From Antitrichia curtipendula (taxonomy: Eukaryota; Streptophyta; Bryopsida; Hypnales; Leucodontaceae), in the NCBI GenBank assembly GCA_951230915.1, contig OX579641.1, positions 3,038,001 to 3,102,000 on the forward strand: a DNA stretch of 64,000 nt, given 5' to 3'. The notes beneath the pieces were generated by a model, which saw nothing but the letters and a program-made list of their open reading frames with translations, was not told the DNA's origin and did not search any database. Shown here piece by piece: positions 58,621 through 64,000 of this stretch. The translations under genes were made by a program, and so were the position numbers. The number at the start of each line of letters is the position of its first letter. Positions within the stretch are counted from its first letter, which is position 1.

Positions 58621-58926
58621 TAAGGTAGTCTACTCTAAAAGCGAGCGGGCTCTAAAACCGAACATGGCACAGAGGTACATTTTGCTTTCTTCAATGTATC
58701 AACGGTGTACATTTCAGGAGGTGGTCGGTTTTAGTGACCATTGCGTTTTAACTTCAAAAATTTGTAACTAATTCCACGAAGGTCCAAAAAATATGAAACA
58801 ACTTGGGTTAGATGCCAGTTTCATTTTTCTTCCTCTAAAAATTAACTGAAAATTATTTCAAGGAGTTTAGGTTCCCCGAAAAGGCAAACAGCTCTTAAAT
58901 GGTCGCTTTAAGAGCAGATTACCTTA
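58621..58926. mobile_element. TAAGGTA-terminal inverted-repeat element, third copy
   Basis: Starts TAAGGTAGTCTACTCTAAAA and ends GGTCGCTTTAAGAGCAGATTACCTTA, whose inverse begins TAAGGTAATCTGCTCTTAAA. Length 306 bp. The flanks read CAC and CTC, a poor duplication. It is shorter than the 619-bp copy at 5318 but has the same termini and the 'cttgggttagatgcca' interior string. Confidence 0.6.
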
Positions 58927-58929
58927 CTC

Positions 58930-59287
58930 ATTTGCAATGATGTTCCTTTTCATTTGCCTGAAAAAATAAAATGAACAAACTGAAACCGTGTGGTTCATTG
59001 CTTGCTCTACCAAATTTGAGAACAAAGGTCCTGTTGTTTTTGCTCTTGAGGCCATGTGCTGAGTTTTTTTGTTTTAAGAAAAAAATAAACCGGACAATTC
59101 CCTATGTGCTAAGTTTTTATAATCTTTTCATGTGCAAAAAACAACCACATTCATTGGGTGGAAAAAAAATTCCACTAATCTAGATGGCTCCATTTGTAAG
59201 GCCAAAAAATGTGGAGTACTTGAAGCTACCAAACCTTGCGAAGTCATAAATCAAACATTTTCAATACATAATGCGTAGTACCTTTGT
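58930..59287. other. AT-rich intergenic stretch, nothing seen
   Basis: No exon, hairpin or repeat is supported between the 306-bp element and the tandem repeat that begins near 59288. Confidence 0.4.
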
Positions 59288-59384
59288 TCTTTGGTTCACC
59301 CTTAAAGGATGTGGCCTCCCATGATCAAGGTAGTCACACAATATGTATACTCTTTGTTTTAGTGAACAATGAAGTTCACCTTAA

Positions 59385-60892
59385 CCCCTAAAGTCCCAAG
59401 GCCTTTTTTCCATCAAAACCCACTCAAAATTGCCATTTCTATTGCAAAGAGCAAAGAAAAATCAAAATTATTTCTTTTACATATCTAATCATAGGATCTA
59501 GTATTACACTAGTATAAGAATGCGTGGAAAAAATTGCAAAAACTTTGACCCCATAGATTGCAAGATATTTGCATTTAAAGTGAATAAAATAACTTTTTTT
59601 ACACATTGATTGACTAGATTTTTTGGCTTTGCATCTTTTTAATCTAAAATTTTTGCACAATTGATTTTGATTTTATAATTTTTTATGTTGAAAATTTGAG
59701 TTGAAAATCTAAAAATAAAAAACTCAACAAAAAAAAACTTAAGTTTCACTCATAAAAAATTGTTAAGTAGAAGTAGCCCGGGGAGATCACTTAGAGGGTC
59801 CATTAGGAACTACGTGTGTTAAGATTTTAGACCCCCTATCTTATGTTCTAAAATTTAAATAAAAGTAAAAATAAAAAATATGAATAGATTTGACTACTTT
59901 AAAAGTTTATATTTTGAATTATTGATAATTTTATTTGTTAATTATAATTAGTTACTAATTTTTGAAATAAAAAGATACACTGCAAAGCTGAAAATAACTT
60001 TCATACCCCTATTTTATATAAGAAAAAATTGTATAAAAAATACACAAAAAAATTTCAAAAATAAAACTCTATTGAAAGTCCCTATTCCTTGAATATTGAT
60101 GCAATGGTCATCTAAATGCATTCTCTATAAATATTTGAGTTGAAAAACATGCCATTTTAGTTCATTTTTCAACGTTCTCTAGAAATCATTTAGTATGATA
60201 TTTGAATTGGGAGTTTGGGGCAATAGAAACCTATAGCCTTTATTAAACAATACTCAAAATTATAGGTCGAAATCAAAGTTCATTAAAAAGTAAATAGGGA
60301 GGCAAAAAATCACTTGAACACACATGGTTAGTTATAGATACACTAAGTGATCTCCCCAGGAGAAGTAGGTTCAAGATTGAAGGAAAAACTAAACCGTTAA
60401 TATTTCTAAGATGGAATTAAAACACAATAATCCCAATGGTGAGATTATTCTAACAAGTAAACTTAACCTTACCTAACAATTTTTTTTGAAAAATTGTAAA
60501 AATTGCATTCAAAAGTGGATTCGATAAGTTATTTTTTCAAGAAGATGCTTAGAAAAATATGATTGTCCATAACGTTCTCACCACTAGTCCAAATAGAAGG
60601 AAGCAAAGCTTTAGATGTAGGCAAAAAAATAATCTTTGAGAAAAAAAATTAAAATTAAAAAAATTCAACTTTTTGTGATTTTTTTGGGCTGCCCGCCGAG
60701 TTGCTTTTTGGACTCATGGTGGCATAACTTTTGTTTCCGGGCACTGATTGAAATAAAAATTATATACCTAGAAAGCTAATCTGATTTCCTATCTTCAAAA
60801 AAAAATTCGAAAAATCATGTCAAAAAATTGAGATTACACGAGCCTACCCAAAATCTCAAGAGTCCCCCATAGGGACTTTGGGACTTTAGGGG
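59385..60892. mobile_element. TTAA-flanked element, complete, with nested insertion
   Basis: TTAA (59381-59384) + CCCCTAAAGTCCCAAGGCC at the left; GGGACTTTAGGGG + TTAA (60893-60896) at the right. Without the nested 584-bp element and its 8-bp duplication it is 916 bp, close to the 948 and 923 bp of the other complete copies. The sequence across the empty site (ttcacc-TTAA-gacactttt) matches the tandem-repeat neighbour (tttcca-tga-gacactttt), supporting TTAA as the duplicated target. Confidence 0.8.
59777..60360. mobile_element. 584-bp hAT-like non-autonomous element
   Basis: Left end CCCGGGGAGATCACTTAG, right end inverted CCTGGGGAGATCACTTAG (17 of 18 identical). AGAAGTAG directly flanks both sides (59769-59776 and 60361-60368). 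Known: 8-bp duplications are the mark of hAT transposons. The uninterrupted family copy at 33240 reads gttaagtagaagtaagtacaag, showing the site before insertion. There is no reading frame inside. Confidence 0.88.
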
Positions 60893-61406
60893 TTAAGACA
60901 CTTTTAAGCCTGAACATCTTTTAGAAGTAACCCTTCAATAACACAACTGTCCTATACCAAGGTAGTCACTCAAATGCTTTGATTATTGAATCAATAGGTG
61001 TATTCTTTATTTCAGTGAACAATCAAGTTTTCCATGAGACACTTTTTGGCCTAAATGTCTTATAGGATTAACCCTTGAATGATACAATTGCCCTATACCA
61101 AAGTAGTCATCCAAATGTTCCAAAAACTAAACCTATAAGTTCATTTTTTGTTTTGATATTGAACAATGAAGTCATCCATTGGACATTTTTAGATCTCAAT
61201 ATCCTTCAAGGGTTAAACAAATTCTATATATAAAAGTAGAAATATTGTTAACTACATTGGAAATTTGGCCAAGAATAATGCTATTTGTTGGATCAATTTT
61301 TTGCGGAAATCTTATTTGTTTCTTCAAAATCATCTTAACCCTTGAAAGACCATTGGGAATCTTTTAATTGACCCTGTGACCTTATAACTCTTCAATTGTG
61401 GTTTAA

Positions 61407-62329
61407 TCCCTAAAGTTCTATGACTATGTTTTCACCAAAAACACTCTAAAACTGCCATTTTTAATAAAAGTATCAATTTTTTGAAAAAAAACTTTTTTGA
61501 CACATGTAACCGTAGGATCTTATAGTAAACTAGTTTTAGAAGATGTCGAAAAAATTTCAGAATTTTCCACCATGCGGATTGGAAGATATAAGCATTTGAA
61601 TTGGCAAAAATCTTTTTTTTGTCCCTGCGAAAAACAGGGCAGCTGCACTTCACAAGGTCACATTTGTATGAAAAAATGTTCAAAATGGTGGTGCATCTTT
61701 GAATTCTTTTCCCTAAACAAGTTCTTTACATGCTTAAAATTTTTCAAATCATTTGATATTGTACAACATATAAAAAAAAAATAGTAAGTAGAAAGAAGTA
61801 GAGAATGATCCAAAATACTAAATTGTTAAAAATTTAATTATGGAATTGAAAAATGTAAATCCCAATGGTTGTAATGTTGTAATAAACAACCTACATCCTA
61901 TGAAAATCTTTTTTTCAGAAAATATTAAAAATTGAGTTAAATAAACAACTTCAAAGTTTATTTCAGAGTAGAGAATCTATAACTACCCGCAAACTAAAAA
62001 TCCTCATAACTTTTGATTCATTGGTCGAAATGGAATGATTCAAAGCTTTCCACATATATATAACTCTAGAAAACCAATTTCAAATTTTTATTTTTGAAAA
62101 AAGTGATTTTTTCTGATTTGCCCGGATTGCCCAGTTACAAAAAAAGTAACATATTTGGCCATAACTTTTGACTCCTATTTTCAAATGTCATGAAATTTAG
62201 TGCATATGAAAGGTACTCCTTGCGCCCACCTTCTATTAAAATTTCAGCCAAAAATATGAAAATTTCCAGTCACAAGTACCTGCCCAAATTTTTTATACTG
62301 CCAAAAACCGCATGCTGGTCCTTTAGGGG
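61407..62329. mobile_element. TTAA-flanked element, 923 bp
   Basis: Left end TTAA (61403-61406) + TCCCTAAAGTTC; right end GGTCCTTTAGGGG + TTAA (62330-62333). Interior strings shared with the family: 'aaacactctaaaactgccattttt', 'ccgtaggatctta', 'tccataactttt/cataacttttgactcc' and 'tttgcccggattgccc'. It is the closest relative of the fragment at 46364. No transposase. Confidence 0.75.
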
Positions 62330-62340
62330 TTAATATATGA

Positions 62341-63413
62341 ATTGTGATACATTGTTATTTACGTACTATCAGGATCATTAAATTATGTTGTATTGAAAAG
62401 AATTTGGTCAATGCTAGTCTAACCAAAATCCACCAAATTCACAATCATGTATTATGTGGTCGCAAAAGGCTTCTTGGTTTTTCTAAGGTTAATTTTTCTC
62501 TTAGGTTCTCATTCAATTTTTTTCTTCTATGGTATATTCCAAAATTACCTCACTTTGTTGAAATTTTATATATAATGTAAAATTTCATGGCATTAGTAAA
62601 TTTTCATGGATGAAAGAAATTAATGATGCATAGATAAAAAAAAATTATGATTAATTGGTCTTGCTTGTATTTTAGGAAGCACATTGTCTTTTCTACCAAG
62701 GAAATTAAAGTGAATCATTTAACAATACTTATTGCAAATACACCTAAAAGTAATAACATTAGCATTTGAGTACAACTAATATTAGTAGATTATATTTGTT
62801 TCAATTAGGTCTTCTTGGTAGGGATTTATGATTCTCATATTATACTTTTATCTTGTACTTAGACTGTTTCTTAGGCATTGTTTGAATAAATTAAAAATTT
62901 ATGTGGTACTCTATACTAGTTACAAGTGTTTCTAAAACCAACCTTGTAGTTTGATGTTCAAGAGGTGTATGTCTTAGGAATGAATCTTTGGATGTTGGTT
63001 TTGCACCATGATACATTTCAATTAAACTAAATCAAAACAAATTTTGGACTTTTCAAACTTTAGAGAAGGTGTAGCAATGATCCCCACATATCATTGCTAA
63101 TACAATAAGTCCTGCTCTAATTTTATATTGACCACTTCTTTAGTTCATTCATATATTTTCGCACATGAGATTATAAGTTGGCTCACTAAATGGTTTTCTA
63201 CCAAATTGTTGGTGAGTCCTTTTTATTATTATTTCATTTACTTTTTGTAAAAACTTTCAATTTCATAATAGGAGTGCTTTCTATTTTAGTGTTATAGGTG
63301 TGTTATTTTAATCATTTTCATGTGTACTATAATAAATTTTAGATTCATTTCACTCTTACATGAAGAAAAAAATTTAATTGTTTCGTGGTCTAGAACTCTT
63401 CGAATGAGAAGCC
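62341..63413. other. AT-rich intergenic sequence, no gene seen
   Basis: No exon or structured repeat is recognised on either strand. Confidence 0.4.
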
Positions 63414-63509
63414 TTATAAGGTCACAGGGTTATAAGGTCACAGGGTTATAAGGTCACAGGGTTATAAGGTCACAGGGTTATAAGGTCACAGGGTTATAAG
63501 GTCACAGGG
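63414..63509. repeat. Perfect tandem array, 6 x 16 bp
   Basis: Unit ttataaggtcacaggg repeats six times without a change (GTCACA at 63421, 63437, 63453, 63469, 63485 and 63501). Perfect identity in an otherwise diverged region suggests recent expansion. 63510-64000 after it shows nothing further. Confidence 0.95.
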
Positions 63510-64000
63510 TCAAGATGCCATGACACTTCCCAAATACATTTGAATCCTTATGAATTGAAATTATCTATTTTTAATATACCTTATATGATTTACGATTTCT
63601 TTTAAAGATGTTGGACTCCTTTTCTATATAGTTAAGCCAAATTTATTGTACACCTATAGGAGTAGTTAACTAAGATGCAAACCACATGGATTGAAAAAAC
63701 TAGTTAATCTCTAGAAGATTATAAGGCCAAAAGATGGCCGACGCTTTACATATATATAGGAAATTTGTAATGTGAAGGGGAATGTGAATTACACTAACAA
63801 TCCGAAAACAACAAAGAGACCCTAGGTAGATGATTTTTTCTATTGAATGCATTTATACCATCCAATCTATGAATGACCTTCTCTTGATGAGGTCCACCAC
63901 CTCTAATAAAGGAAGTTACGCTTTTAGCAATTCATAAGCTCAATCTTTGTGCAACAATGGTATAGGATATTTGGATGATTCCACCTAAGATTGTAGCATG

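Larger units (their letters stand above)
59288..61212. repeat. Tandem repeat (about 140-bp unit), split by a transposon
   Basis: Two units lie side by side at about 60930-61070 and 61071-61212 ('aacccttcaat.acacaactgtcctataccaaggtagtcact' against 'aacccttgaatgatacaattgccctataccaaagtagtcatc', each with '.tattc.tt.tttcagtgaacaat.aagtt'). Part of another unit is at 59288-59380. The TTAA-flanked element 59385-60892 sits between it and its continuation. Confidence 0.7.

Noticed and set aside
1..64000. tRNA, rRNA, CRISPR or telomeric arrays
   Set aside because: No cloverleaf-type GGTTCRAAYCC context, rRNA core, spaced direct-repeat array or telomere repeat was seen on reading. A tRNAscan run would be needed to exclude a diverged tRNA.

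Overview
This window looks like nuclear DNA of a land plant. Three things point that way: an intact five-exon gene for a plant chloroplast-envelope quinone oxidoreductase homologue, spliceosomal GT-AG introns, and plant-type DNA transposons. The background is strongly AT-rich, genes and captured exons stand out by higher GC, and introns are mostly 60-550 bp. A bryophyte (moss-like) genome is my best guess, but the sequence does not settle the lineage. I see no rRNA, tRNA, CRISPR, plastid or bacterial operon structure.

4.1-20.1 kb is one transposon. Near-perfect inverted termini at 4129 and 20074, flanked by a 3-bp TTA duplication, bound a 15,946-bp CACTA/EnSpm-type element. It has subterminal GGGGCTAAA-type repeats, a tnp2-like transposase ruined by stops and frameshifts (7840-10990), and an intact zinc-ribbon reading frame (15618-16646) with a decayed second copy near 11.5 kb. 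Immediately downstream lies a captured, intron-containing fragment of a eukaryotic isoleucyl-tRNA synthetase gene (16680-19303), itself broken. Other elements are nested inside: a 619-bp inverted-repeat element and a 1.1-kb foldback element.

20-32 kb is gene-poor repeat-rich DNA with foldback elements, two hairpins near 28 kb, and a GC-rich island at about 29.1-29.9 kb of unknown origin. 32.3-35.6 kb holds the one convincing intact cellular gene, the quinone oxidoreductase (minus strand, 329 codons in five exons), with a TTAA-flanked element in its last intron. 36-46 kb is mostly repeats, including several copies of a palindromic family.

46.8-51.4 kb (minus strand) is a decayed multi-exon locus. 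It starts with a ParB-like GDQH-containing region, continues through an unrecognised conserved-looking region and a 27-bp coding minisatellite, and ends in a truncated FCP1/NIF-type HAD phosphatase-like domain. At least four in-frame stops and a frameshift are visible.

52-55 kb may be retrotransposon-derived and contains a TATA box, a short first coding exon and a large minisatellite. 57.5-62.3 kb is a cluster of TTAA-flanked elements with CCCCTAAAG termini. One of them is inserted into a tandem repeat and is itself split by a 584-bp hAT-like element with an 8-bp target duplication, so the order of insertions can be read directly. The window ends in AT-rich DNA with a perfect 6 x 16-bp tandem array at 63.4 kb.
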